DNA of 64,000 nucleotides from a virus, in IMG/VR virus record IMGVR_UViG_3300030329_003470, positions 124,001 to 188,000 of that record. One strand, 5' to 3'. The notes below the pieces were generated by a model. It saw only the letters and a program-made list of their open reading frames with translations, was not told where the DNA came from and did not search any database. Position numbers and translations under genes: made by a program. Of the stretch, positions 8,735 to 16,222 are shown one piece after another (position 1 is the stretch's first letter; each line of letters starts with the position of its first letter).

Positions 8735-9022
8735 TTATCTAGTGTATTTGTCGCCGGTCTTTAAAAGGTACACTGCAAACTTGTCTGTTTGGTGTTGAGT
8801 GTTTAATTTTTTAGCCAAGTTTTCTGCGTGACCTGGATTAGAAAATGAGACTTTTTTATATTTTGGTCCCGGATAGTTTGCCACCAAACTTGATGATTTC
8901 AAGTTGATTGGTTTGCCATCATAAAAAACCGCCCAGATGCCTTCTGCCGCCAGGACTTCGTCCATCTTGTAGGTTGTTTTATTACTGTGTTGTAGTAACA
9001 CTGTGGGTTTTGGTCTGCTCAT
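8735..9022 (-). CDS. small conserved phage protein, unknown function
   Basis: The 95-residue protein has a basic N-terminus (MSRPKPTVLLQHSN) and a middle GIWAVFYDGKPINLKSS followed by YKKVSFSNPGHAENLAKKLN. The residue pattern suggests a small alpha/beta fold; no family is recognised. A TAAATA box lies 12 bases upstream of the ATG without an SD, so late expression is possible. Confidence 0.6.
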   Translation of the reverse strand: MSRPKPTVLLQHSNKTTYKMDEVLAAEGIWAVFYDGKPINLKSSSLVANYPGPKYKKVSFSNPGHAENLAKKLNTQHQTDKFAVYLLKTGDKYTR

Positions 9023-9034
9023 AGTTTATAACTA

Positions 9035-9040
9035 TATTTA
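9035..9040 (-). promoter_or_regulatory. possible late-promoter box
   Basis: TAAATA on the minus strand lies 12 bases before the ATG at 9022. The spacing is longer than at the best late boxes in this window, so it is a weaker candidate. Confidence 0.35.
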
Positions 9041-9056
9041 CCAAAAATTGTAATGC

Positions 9057-9878
9057 TTATGTATTGCTAGTGATTATTTTAATAATTTTTGCACCAGTTA
9101 AATCGTAGTCATGGTTGCCATAGGCGAGCAACGGCGCACTGAATTCGTTAACTTCGTTCCACTTTTCTATGTTGTTTTTTTGAAGCCATTTTGTTTTGTA
9201 TAAAGAAAACCAATCAATAAATTCTTGAGGGAAACTTTTTGGTTTATTGCTTTTTAACGCAATAAAAAATTGTGCTCTAAATGTAAAATGTGCTTTACAC
9301 AATTCCATAACTCTTTCTTCGTTGTTAGGTTCTCCATCACTCCAATAATCAAATGGTTTCTTGCCTAGTTCGGTCCATGGCAAATACATATTATTTTTTA
9401 CGATTTCATTTTCGTAATAAGGGTTACAATCAAACTGTTCGGTTAACGGTCCTTCTTTAGTACCCCATCCAATTATTACTTTGTTTTTTATATTTTTATT
9501 ATTTTCTGCATTATGAATGGCATGATGAAACTCATATAAATCTTCTTTGTCTTTTCCGGTTAGTTTATCGTGCCATTCTTCGTAGATTTTATGAAGTATG
9601 TTTAAGTTTTTTTGTTCATTGATATCAACAAAGTTAGTAGGTGTAATTTTATACTTTTCACAGAAGTTATTATAAATTTTTGACAGATCAGAAACATCTG
9701 TAAAACGACTTTCTACAGGATCAACATTAATATTCTTTAAATGTTTAATTTTTTCGAACCACTTTTTAGCAATAATAGAATCTGCCAGTGTGTATTCGCA
9801 ATCTATTTCGTTTTCGTCTTGAGAAAAAATTATATGAAACTTATTTTTTGTCACCAAATTTACCGCCGTCCATTTCAA
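9057..9878 (-). CDS. uncharacterised phage protein
   Basis: The 273-residue soluble protein is rich in Asn, Lys and aromatic residues. Features include an EFHHAIHNAENN stretch, the VIIGWGTKEGPL segment and a C-terminal LLAYGNHDYDLTGA motif. Histidines and aspartates recur but match no metal-site signature I know. It overlaps the upstream gene by 38 bases. I cannot assign a role. Confidence 0.65.
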   Translation of the reverse strand: MKWTAVNLVTKNKFHIIFSQDENEIDCEYTLADSIIAKKWFEKIKHLKNINVDPVESRFTDVSDLSKIYNNFCEKYKITPTNFVDINEQKNLNILHKIYEEWHDKLTGKDKEDLYEFHHAIHNAENNKNIKNKVIIGWGTKEGPLTEQFDCNPYYENEIVKNNMYLPWTELGKKPFDYWSDGEPNNEERVMELCKAHFTFRAQFFIALKSNKPKSFPQEFIDWFSLYKTKWLQKNNIEKWNEVNEFSAPLLAYGNHDYDLTGAKIIKIITSNT

Positions 9879-10098
9879 TATTGATTGTTTGTGCCTCTTG
9901 GGCAGTTTTTAAAGCATCAATTATTTCGTCTTGTACGTGTACCAATCTAGCAAGTACCTGTGTTAAAGAATCTGCTAATTTATCGGCTTCCGCGGCAGGT
10001 AAAATTATTTGTTTTTGTCCTTGTTGGCGTAGAGTTCTAATTCTACCTATAAGATCTTCAATTGGACGTGTTTGTATTTTGGAATTCTTTGACTGCAT
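9841..10098 (-). CDS. small helical phage protein, unknown function
   Basis: The 85-residue protein is largely helical. The segment RPIEDLIGRIRTLRQQGQKQI leads into LADSLTQVLARLVHVQDEIIDALKTAQ, which shows heptad-like leucine spacing, so it may form a coiled coil. It overlaps its neighbours on both sides (38 and 41 bases), implying translational coupling. Function unknown. Confidence 0.65.
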   Translation of the reverse strand: MQSKNSKIQTRPIEDLIGRIRTLRQQGQKQIILPAAEADKLADSLTQVLARLVHVQDEIIDALKTAQEAQTINIEMDGGKFGDKK

Positions 10099-10573
10099 TG
10101 TTTAATACCTGTTGCATTTCTAGTTTAGTTTTCATTGGACCTTTATATTTGTATCTAGATAGTGTAATCATCTTTGGACAATATGCTTTACGCCATCCTT
10201 TTTCAAAACAAATTATGTAATACCCTGCACAAAATTGACTTTTTGATTTTGGTGTTTTTGTGTAAACGGGTAATTGTTTTTGTACATCAAACATTGGGTT
10301 GTATGGGTGTTGTGAACAAGGAAAACCATGTACTTCAAAATTATCTGTTTGAATTTCTTCTTCAATTTTTGGTGTTTTTCCTTCTTCAAATATATTAAAT
10401 CCAAATTTGGTGAACAGACTCTCCTGTGTGTGAAACACCTGTCCATTTTGGTCTTTTTTACTTAAAAAAATCCAACCGTTATTATCTTTCTTTTGTAAGG
10501 TACCTAATTTTTCGCCGTTTTGTTCGATAATCCAAAACTTGTCTTTTACAAGTGTTTTTGCTCGTACTGTCAT
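10058..10573 (-). CDS. conserved phage protein, unknown function
   Basis: The 171-residue protein has a beta-rich N-terminus (FWIIEQNGEKLGTLQKKDN, WIFLSKKD) and a C-terminal part with aromatic and cysteine residues (SQFCAGYYIICFEKGWRKAYCPKM) followed by RYKYKGPMKTK. Similar proteins seem common in marine T4-like phages, but no activity is known to me. It overlaps the RNase H gene by 4 bases and probably shares its transcript. Confidence 0.65.
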   Translation of the reverse strand: MTVRAKTLVKDKFWIIEQNGEKLGTLQKKDNNGWIFLSKKDQNGQVFHTQESLFTKFGFNIFEEGKTPKIEEEIQTDNFEVHGFPCSQHPYNPMFDVQKQLPVYTKTPKSKSQFCAGYYIICFEKGWRKAYCPKMITLSRYKYKGPMKTKLEMQQVLNNAVKEFQNTNTSN

Positions 10574-11556
10574 GATACTAACCTCGCATTAAAAGGCTCA
10601 ACATACAGTTGTGCCTGCTCACTAATTCTATTTAAATCGTATTTGGCACAGAACCTCATAAATCTGACTCCAACTTGATCTATACTTTTGTTCTCTGCTT
10701 TTGCCTGTGCAATCGTTTGATCCAACTCCTCTATGATTGCTTCTGGTTGTGCATGAAGATCTACAAGAAGTTTATTACGTTCATAATCCTCAAGTACTCT
10801 GTGTTCTTTTCCATCATGATCTACCCATTTAGACAGCATCATATTATTCCAAGTGTATCCTTTTTCATTACGATCTGCAAATGCTTCTTGTAATCCTATT
10901 TTGTTTTTAGTACCTTTTGTTCTAACACCAGGATATGCACTAAAAATATTATCACTAGGATCGCCTCTCATACTTTTTTCAAATATAATCCATTCTATAT
11001 CCGGTGCACCTTTTGGTGCTTTAGTTTTTTTGTCTATTACAGGGTTACCTTTTGCATCAAACCAACCTTCATGTGTAATAGTTGTTTCTGTAATACCGTT
11101 ATATTGTTTAACATTTTCGCTTACAAGTTGATTTAGATCTTTGTCAGTGCTTAAAATTACGTGTTTTTCGTTTGGATGTTTATCAATCCAACGTGCAATT
11201 AAATCATCTGCTTCTGTTCTAGCATTTCTTAATACTGTTGCATTAGTTCTTTCAATTATAAATTTACAAAAGTCATCATAACATTCCCAGAACACATCAT
11301 TCTCTTCTTTTTCTTGTTGTGTCATTGCATCAACGGCATCTTTACGATTTCTTTTATATTGTGCATAATGATCTTTACGCCAACTTCTACCTTCTAAACA
11401 AAATACAAGATGAGTGCCATCAAAATCTTGCCATGCTTTTTTAATAGAATTCATCATGATATGAATAGCCATACCAATTTTCTCACTAGTGTCTCCACGT
11501 ATTACGTGTCTAGCACGAAAAAATGTGTTTGCAGTATCAATTAATATATGGGTCAC
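10570..11556 (-). CDS. rnh: T4 RNase H-like 5-prime nuclease
   Basis: The product belongs to the FEN/5-prime-3-prime exonuclease family, which removes RNA primers on the lagging strand in T4. LIDTANTFFRAR carries the first metal-binding Asp, LVFCLEGRSWRKDHYAQYK forms the arch, and NARTEADDLIARWI and STDKDLNQLV supply the acidic metal cluster. A helix-hairpin-like DPSDNIFSAYPGVRTKG segment follows. I choose the GTG at 11556, because GGGGGT sits just upstream and the small ORF 11558-11695 ends there; this gives 328 residues. The ATG at 11622 would add 22 residues unlike the family N-terminus. Confidence 0.8.
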   Translation of the reverse strand: MTHILIDTANTFFRARHVIRGDTSEKIGMAIHIMMNSIKKAWQDFDGTHLVFCLEGRSWRKDHYAQYKRNRKDAVDAMTQQEKEENDVFWECYDDFCKFIIERTNATVLRNARTEADDLIARWIDKHPNEKHVILSTDKDLNQLVSENVKQYNGITETTITHEGWFDAKGNPVIDKKTKAPKGAPDIEWIIFEKSMRGDPSDNIFSAYPGVRTKGTKNKIGLQEAFADRNEKGYTWNNMMLSKWVDHDGKEHRVLEDYERNKLLVDLHAQPEAIIEELDQTIAQAKAENKSIDQVGVRFMRFCAKYDLNRISEQAQLYVEPFNARLVS

Positions 11557-11557
11557 G

Positions 11558-11695
11558 TTACCCCCAGAAGTCTTTATCAAAAGGTTTTGGCAGTTTAGAT
11601 TTAATTGGTTTCCATATAGCAATTTCTATTTTGCCTATAAATTTTGGTCTTGGAATAAACCAACCAATTAGAATTCCTAAAAGAATATAACTCAT
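11558..11695 (-). CDS. 45-residue membrane-anchored small protein
   Basis: The ATG at 11695 overlaps the stop region of the upstream gene, and the TAA lies one base before the RNase H GTG. The product has one hydrophobic helix (MSYILLGILIGWFIP) and a basic Lys/Pro-rich tail ending FDKDFWG. Tight packing between two genes supports it. Function unknown; it could tether a partner to the membrane. Confidence 0.6.
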   Translation of the reverse strand: MSYILLGILIGWFIPRPKFIGKIEIAIWKPIKSKLPKPFDKDFWG

Positions 11696-12048
11696 TATGA
11701 TATCTCCGTTTTGCCATCTGGTGTTCTATTAATTTGAACATATCCAGAACCAGTTACATCTATACCTTGTTCGTTTCCTATAGTTCTACATAGAGTTTGA
11801 AACCATCTATCAACTATTTCTTCATCAGACTGACCTTGATAACCATGTTGTGTTAACATATTAACAAATTCATCATTCCAATCTAATTCAAAAAAACCAT
11901 TACGAGGATTGTCTGGATTAACATTCATGTTTAAAACTTTAACCCAAGGTTCTTCACTTTTTTTGGTTTTCTTTTTTGCTCTAGTTTTTGTAGTTTTCTT
12001 TACTTTCATTGTTTTATTATACTTGGTTTTCTTTGTTTTGCCAACCAT
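11695..12048 (-). CDS. basic phage protein with Lys-rich N-terminus
   Basis: I choose the ATG at 12048, preceded by GGGGGA and overlapping the QueE stop. The frame can also start at 12060. The product has about 117 residues. The first 35 are almost all Lys/Thr/Arg, suggesting nucleic-acid or membrane contact. The rest is a compact acidic domain (GFFELDWNDEFVNMLTQHGY, SDEEIVDRWFQTLCRTI). Function unknown. Confidence 0.65.
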   Translation of the reverse strand: MVGKTKKTKYNKTMKVKKTTKTRAKKKTKKSEEPWVKVLNMNVNPDNPRNGFFELDWNDEFVNMLTQHGYQGQSDEEIVDRWFQTLCRTIGNEQGIDVTGSGYVQINRTPDGKTEIS

Positions 12049-12935
12049 TATGTCCCCCATTTATTACCAAATAAGTCCACGTGTAATCTTGGCGAATACT
12101 TATAACCATGTTGCATTGCCAAGTCAGCAACTTGTTTTGATGTTTTTGCTTGTCCTTCTACTGTTGCACCCACCGCCATTAGGTAAATGTCTGCTTCAAC
12201 ACCTGCTTTTTTATATTCTTCTCTTGCCATTTCTACTTCTTCAATATCTTGTTCGTCTTGCACAACAAATTTAAAATATAAATGACTGTTTGGTATGTTT
12301 GAATATTGGTAAGCAACGTCTGGTTTAATTGCTTTTGCCCAATGTTCTCCTGATATTGATAATTTTGGTGATGAAGACCAAGTTACGTGTACTGGAGTTT
12401 TAGTATAATCACCTGCTACTAATCCTTGTAAAAATCTTTGAAAGTCTGCTTTGAATAATTGTGTTAAATTAGTTTCAATAGTTAAATTTTTTAAATCTGT
12501 AAATTCTGGTTGTCTTAATAATTGTTGTGTTTCTCTTTGCCACAACATTGGTTCACCACCTGTTATAATAAAATGTATGTCTGAACCGTTATCGTTAGTC
12601 CATTTATTGTTTGGTGTGTATGTTTTTACTTTTTCTGCAATTTCTTCTATGCTATCCCAAGAAACTAAATGTTTGTATCTGTTTGCCCAACTGGCACTTG
12701 CATCACAACCTATTTCTACTACTGGTAAATCTCTCACGTGTTTGATGCCTGATAAATCTTGTGTGTTATATGGCATCTCTTCTGGTTTGAGCCATTTACT
12801 TTTATCTCTGCCTTGTCCAAACCCGTGACAGTTAAAGTTACAACCAAACACTCTAAAGAATACACTAGGTACACCTACAAAACGTCCTTCGCCTTGTACA
12901 CTGTAAAATATTTCTGAGTATCTTAGTTTTTCCAT
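12048..12935 (-). CDS. queE: QueE-like 7-carboxy-7-deazaguanine synthase
   Basis: The 295-residue protein begins with IFYSVQGEGRFVGVPSVFFRV and has FIITGGEPMLW (about 123-132), both hallmarks of QueE, the radical SAM enzyme converting 6-carboxytetrahydropterin to 7-carboxy-7-deazaguanine. The iron-sulphur motif is unusual. C32-x3-C36 is followed by an insertion of about 40 residues before C77 in GCDASASW, which aligns with the third cysteine (CDT) of ordinary QueE. A late NLYFKFVVQDEQDIEEV-like region matches the barrel end. With FolE, the QueD-like protein and the DpdA-like gene it indicates a deazaguanine pathway. Confidence 0.85.
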   Translation of the reverse strand: MEKLRYSEIFYSVQGEGRFVGVPSVFFRVFGCNFNCHGFGQGRDKSKWLKPEEMPYNTQDLSGIKHVRDLPVVEIGCDASASWANRYKHLVSWDSIEEIAEKVKTYTPNNKWTNDNGSDIHFIITGGEPMLWQRETQQLLRQPEFTDLKNLTIETNLTQLFKADFQRFLQGLVAGDYTKTPVHVTWSSSPKLSISGEHWAKAIKPDVAYQYSNIPNSHLYFKFVVQDEQDIEEVEMAREEYKKAGVEADIYLMAVGATVEGQAKTSKQVADLAMQHGYKYSPRLHVDLFGNKWGT

Positions 12936-13087
12936 ATTTCTGGTGCTATTGCTTTTGTTGCCTCTACTAGTTCTTTTATTGTATACTGACTTTTAGGTTC
13001 CGTCAACTGAACCCAACGTATTTGGTTATTTTCTATGATTACTTTCCAATTACCGTCTGGAGATATGTTATTTTCTTGCTTTGTCAT
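12923..13087 (-). CDS. 54-residue small protein, unknown function
   Basis: ATG at 13087 to TAA at 12923 encodes MTKQENNISPDGNWKVIIEN and then a helical EPKSQYTIKELVEATKAIAP tail. It overlaps the cupin gene by 20 bases and QueE by 13, filling a 132-base gap. Overlap on both sides is the local operon style and supports translation. No function is recognised. Confidence 0.55.
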   Translation of the reverse strand: MTKQENNISPDGNWKVIIENNQIRWVQLTEPKSQYTIKELVEATKAIAPEIWKN

Positions 13088-13466
13088 TTTTTTTGTCCAG
13101 TCTTACTACATTACTTGACTTTAAATGACCCACTGATTCTCTGATTATATCGTTGTGTCTGAATTCCGCCCAATATAACTCAAATGCAACACCTGACTCT
13201 ATTCCTTCAAAGGAATGATATAGTCCTGGTTTAACTGCTGTGAAGTCACCGGCTTTAAGTATAGTTTCGTCTACTAGATCGTAGTCTTTTTGCCATACAC
13301 GGATTTTCATCTCGCCTTCCATTACGTAGAAACCATTCCATTTCCATTCGTGTTTGTGTTTAGAACACACACCACCTTTTACGAAATCTATTCTATGAAA
13401 CTCACAAGAACTGTTTGCTAGAATAAGTTCTGTCTGTCCCCAAATTTTTCCTGCTTTGTTTCCCAT
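13068..13466 (-). CDS. cupin-domain protein
   Basis: The 132-residue protein has a single-cupin pattern. HKHEWKWNGFYVMEGEM supplies the H-x-H and Glu of motif 1, and PGLYHSFEG the His of motif 2, forming a metal site. Relatives include sugar isomerases and sensing proteins; the substrate is not evident. It is preceded by AT-rich sequence with TAAATA and TATAAT-like elements and followed by the QueE operon. Confidence 0.7.
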   Translation of the reverse strand: MGNKAGKIWGQTELILANSSCEFHRIDFVKGGVCSKHKHEWKWNGFYVMEGEMKIRVWQKDYDLVDETILKAGDFTAVKPGLYHSFEGIESGVAFELYWAEFRHNDIIRESVGHLKSSNVVRLDKKNDKARK

Positions 13467-13507
13467 AATGTATTTTTAATTATACTTTTATTTAGATGAT
13501 TTGTCAA

Positions 13508-13530
13508 TGGGGGAGAAAAAATCTCCCCCA
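13508..13530 (-). terminator. hairpin terminator after the transporter gene
   Basis: A perfect 9-bp inverted repeat (TGGGGGAGA / TCTCCCCCA, five-base A loop) lies 7 bases past the stop of the transporter gene at 13537. The stem is GC-rich in an AT-rich genome, but no clear U-tract follows on the minus strand. It probably separates the transporter from the cupin/queE transcripts. Confidence 0.6.
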
Positions 13531-13536
13531 AATGCT

Positions 13537-14187
13537 CTATTTGATATTTTTGTATTTTGCTTGTAGTCTATTGAGTAAAATACCATATGCTGGTAAGAAC
13601 ACAATTAATCCAACTACAATTTTAGTCAGTGTATTATTCTGTGCAACAACGTGCCAGTTTGCACCAATCCATGATAGGTTGCCTTCAGCATCTAATGATC
13701 CTGCAAATGCAACGTAAAAGAATGAATAGGTATCAATTATGTTTGCCGCAATAGTTGAGATTGCCGGTGCCGCCCACCATGCCTTTGACTTCTCTCTGAT
13801 TGCTTGGAAAACGTACACGTCAAGCATAGTACCAATTGCATAAGCAGTACCACTTGCAAATCCTACTCTGTATGCGTGTGGGTCACCTAATGCTAACAGT
13901 ACAAGTACTGATGCTACGATTGCCGGAATGATTGCCATTGCAACAACGGCTCTTCCTGCTTCTTTTCCGACCATTCTAACTGTTAAGTCAGTTGCTACTA
14001 CAACAATCGGAAATGTAAACGCCGCCGCCGCTAGTGGGAATGATCCAAATAATGGAAGTTCTGCACCGGGAAATAAATCGAATCTGATTGTTACTAGATA
14101 ATTTGATAAAGCAATTACTGCCGTATGTAAAATAACTAGATTTCTAACAAGTGTTCTATCGACACCTGCCATTATTGATTTTAACAT
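13537..14187 (-). CDS. yhhQ: YhhQ/VUT-family queuosine precursor transporter
   Basis: The 216-residue integral membrane protein has about six hydrophobic helices. The family signature is clear: ALSNYLVTIRFDLFPG, then FPLAAAAFTFPIVVVATDLTVRMVGKEAGRAVV, and NIIDTYSFFYVAFAG later. YhhQ proteins import preQ0/preQ1 into bacteria. It has its own leader with a very strong AAGGAGGA site and a hairpin behind it. Placed in the host inner membrane, it would feed 7-deazaguanine bases to the phage DpdA-like enzyme. This would also bypass the QueC step not found here. Confidence 0.85.
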   Translation of the reverse strand: MLKSIMAGVDRTLVRNLVILHTAVIALSNYLVTIRFDLFPGAELPLFGSFPLAAAAFTFPIVVVATDLTVRMVGKEAGRAVVAMAIIPAIVASVLVLLALGDPHAYRVGFASGTAYAIGTMLDVYVFQAIREKSKAWWAAPAISTIAANIIDTYSFFYVAFAGSLDAEGNLSWIGANWHVVAQNNTLTKIVVGLIVFLPAYGILLNRLQAKYKNIK

Positions 14188-14221
14188 TAAGTCCTCCTTC
14201 GAAGTTTTATTAATGTTGCTT

Positions 14222-14251
14222 ATTTTAACAGTCTTTTAATGATTGTGTCAA
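14222..14251 (-). promoter_or_regulatory. sigma70-like promoter for the transporter
   Basis: A perfect TTGACA (14246-14251) lies 17 bases from TTAAAA, or 18 from TAAAAT (14222-14228). The leader to the ATG at 14187 carries the AAGGAGGA site. I found no preQ1 aptamer in it. Confidence 0.6.
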
Positions 14252-14264
14252 TACAAGTTTTACG

Positions 14265-14726
14265 TTACTTGTCCCATTCTTCCCATGGAAAAACAATCCA
14301 GTGTGGTCGTTCTTGCTTGTTTATTTCATAACCATGGTAATCTACTTTGACTTTGCTTGGTTTATTGTGGATAAGTGCCGCAAATTTTATTCTATCTTCT
14401 TCCTTACCAAAATTATCAATAATATATTGGAATGTATCTCCAGAATCGTTTATGTCATCGATGATTAATATTTTCTTTTGGAACGCAAATGCCTTTTCTA
14501 ACACAGATAAATTTGGTTTTGCTGTGTGATCTCTCAATCTTATATCAAGTACTTCGTGTGGTGTTTTAATTCTGTGAGAAAGATATACACCAGGAATACA
14601 ACCACCTCTATTAATACCAAGTACAATAGTTGGCATCCAATTAGAATGGACCATTTGGTCTTCTATTTGAATTAATGCGTTACGCATCTGTCCTGTTGTA
14701 AAATAACTTTTTTTAATATCGTCCAT
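14265..14726 (-). CDS. purine-type phosphoribosyltransferase
   Basis: The 153-residue protein has the type I PRTase fold. VLGINRGGCIPGVYLSHRI is a phosphate-contacting loop, and KILIIDDINDSGDTF is the PRPP-binding signature with two adjacent aspartates. Length and the C-terminal PHWIVFPWEEWDK resemble xanthine-guanine/hypoxanthine PRTases such as Gpt. It would convert a free purine and PRPP to a nucleotide, in line with the adjacent GMP reductase and FolE. Base specificity is inferred. Confidence 0.75.
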   Translation of the reverse strand: MDDIKKSYFTTGQMRNALIQIEDQMVHSNWMPTIVLGINRGGCIPGVYLSHRIKTPHEVLDIRLRDHTAKPNLSVLEKAFAFQKKILIIDDINDSGDTFQYIIDNFGKEEDRIKFAALIHNKPSKVKVDYHGYEINKQERPHWIVFPWEEWDK

Positions 14727-14731
14727 ATTAA

Positions 14732-14760
14732 ATTATACTAGATTTAAATGAAATAATCAA
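14732..14760 (-). promoter_or_regulatory. sigma70-like promoter for the PRTase gene
   Basis: TTGATT (14755-14760), 17 bases, TATAAT (14732-14737) on the minus strand, inside the 3-prime end of the radical SAM gene and 6 bases from the PRTase ATG. The predicted leader is extremely short. Confidence 0.5.
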
Positions 14761-15934
14761 CTGGTATTATTTTAGTAAAATCGTTTTTTCTTACCTTATC
14801 AAATGCTTGTAATCTATAGACACATTGTTTTGCTAGGTTTTCTTTGTAATCAATGTTTGTTTGTATGAAATTTTTTAAAGAATTAACAAACTCAGAATTA
14901 AATCCATTATAATTTTTTAATTTATCCAACATTTGATTTTTAAAAACTGTTTTTATAGATAATAGTTGAAAACATTCTGGATGGCTTAAAAGCACAGGAA
15001 AAATTGTTATTTTTTTATTATCAAAGTAATTTACCAAATCTATTATTCCTGTAAAGGTAGAAGCCTGTACTACATGATTTACTGATACAAATAAATTATC
15101 TGGCTTATCTTCTAAAAGAACATTTAAATTTTTTTCTAAGTCTTGCCATTTATGTCCAAATCTTGCATATTCTAAAACTGATCCTATACCTTCAACACTA
15201 ATTGCAATCCAAATTTCTTTAAATTTTTTTAAAATAGATAGTATATTATGATTTAATTTTGTAAGATTTGTAGTAAAATGCAAAATACATTTCTTTTTTT
15301 GTTCGTCTGGTATTGATTCTAATGTTTCTAAAAGGTAAGGATTCATAAAAGGTTCGCCACCTGTAAATTTAATATAAGCAGACTTATATAAAAACTTTTC
15401 ACACCAATTTTTAAATTGTTCTGTTTCTGCCCATTTGTAATCTAAATTTAGATCTTCATTGTGAAATTTTTGTAATTCTGTGTTTAGTTTTGCTTCTGCT
15501 AATATTTGACTGCTTGATTCAGGACTACACATAATACATTTAAGATTACATAGGTTGCCTAATTTTAAATCAAAACTATTAACATTATTAATATCAATAT
15601 TTTCAATAACATCTAATAATTTTTTATTTTTAATAAAATTTTTATCCCATGAATCTTCTAGTATTTTTCCAATATGTTTGTTGTAGACTTGTCTTTGTGA
15701 TTGTTTTCCTGTTGCTTCTGTTTTCCAACAATTAACACAAATAGGATCTTTAACACCTTTTTCTAAGTTATTTCTTAAAGATTGTAAAGTATCTGATTTG
15801 TACCAATCCTGAGCATTGTAATATTTTTTTGTTGATTTTTCTTGACTAACACAACAAACTCTCAAATATCCAATTGGATTAATATCTAAGTGTTGATAGG
15901 GTGCAATACAAAATGTATTCTTATTAGGAATCAT
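14744..15934 (-). CDS. twitch-type radical SAM protein (paralogue 1)
   Basis: The 396-residue protein has two parts. The N-terminus carries FCIAPYQHLDINPIGYLRVCC and, about 45 residues on, ICVNCW, likely an auxiliary cluster (twitch-like). The core follows with LKLGNLCNLKCIMC (CxxxCxxC binding the SAM 4Fe-4S cluster) and KFTGGEPFMNPYL (GGEP SAM contact). It is one of four such paralogues here. Substrate unknown; context of purine and deazaguanine genes could mean nucleotide chemistry. A TAAATA box 6 bases before the ATG suggests late expression. Confidence 0.8.
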   Translation of the reverse strand: MIPNKNTFCIAPYQHLDINPIGYLRVCCVSQEKSTKKYYNAQDWYKSDTLQSLRNNLEKGVKDPICVNCWKTEATGKQSQRQVYNKHIGKILEDSWDKNFIKNKKLLDVIENIDINNVNSFDLKLGNLCNLKCIMCSPESSSQILAEAKLNTELQKFHNEDLNLDYKWAETEQFKNWCEKFLYKSAYIKFTGGEPFMNPYLLETLESIPDEQKKKCILHFTTNLTKLNHNILSILKKFKEIWIAISVEGIGSVLEYARFGHKWQDLEKNLNVLLEDKPDNLFVSVNHVVQASTFTGIIDLVNYFDNKKITIFPVLLSHPECFQLLSIKTVFKNQMLDKLKNYNGFNSEFVNSLKNFIQTNIDYKENLAKQCVYRLQAFDKVRKNDFTKIIPVDYFI

Positions 15935-15940
15935 ATTGTA

Positions 15941-15946
15941 TATTTA
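15941..15946 (-). promoter_or_regulatory. late-promoter box, 6 bases from ATG
   Basis: TAAATA on the minus strand ends 6 bases before the ATG at 15934, with no SD between. It resembles the T4 late consensus TATAAATA. Confidence 0.5.
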
Positions 15947-16222
15947 AAAGTATACAATAAGGTGTCTAAATAATGCTGTCGCCAGCATAGTTAATAATAT
16001 AGTGTTTAAAACAATTAATGCTCTGTCGTGCCATTTGAATCCAACGTATAACCAACCTGCTGTTCCTAATGCTGAAAAATAAACATCATAAATTTTAGGT
16101 ACTTCTTCAACAGATCTACATAATACAGCAAGACATATTAAAATTACAGATACCCATTTTACGTACCAAGTGCTGTCGTGTAATGGTGTAACTTTTTTTA
16201 TACTATTTTGTGTATTGTTCAT
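15944..16222 (-). CDS. small membrane protein, three predicted spans
   Basis: The 92-residue protein has hydrophobic stretches VSVILICLAVLCRSV, YFSALGTAGWLYVGF and ALIVLNTILLTMLATALF, so about three membrane helices. The N-terminus is short and polar. It overlaps GMP reductase by 20 bases. Membrane proteins of this size may act in host envelope functions; nothing specific is visible. Confidence 0.65.
   Translation of the reverse strand: MNNTQNSIKKVTPLHDSTWYVKWVSVILICLAVLCRSVEEVPKIYDVYFSALGTAGWLYVGFKWHDRALIVLNTILLTMLATALFRHLIVYF

Noticed and set aside
9788-10105. Plus-strand 105-codon Cys/Ser-rich frame
   Set aside because: It lies opposite two overlapping minus-strand genes and has the composition of an antisense reading.
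14188-14251. preQ1 riboswitch in the transporter leader
   Set aside because: The leader between the promoter and the AAGGAGGA site is too short and no pseudoknot aptamer pattern is visible.
15944-16222. Holin
   Set aside because: It has about three spans but lies far from the lysis genes, among purine genes.
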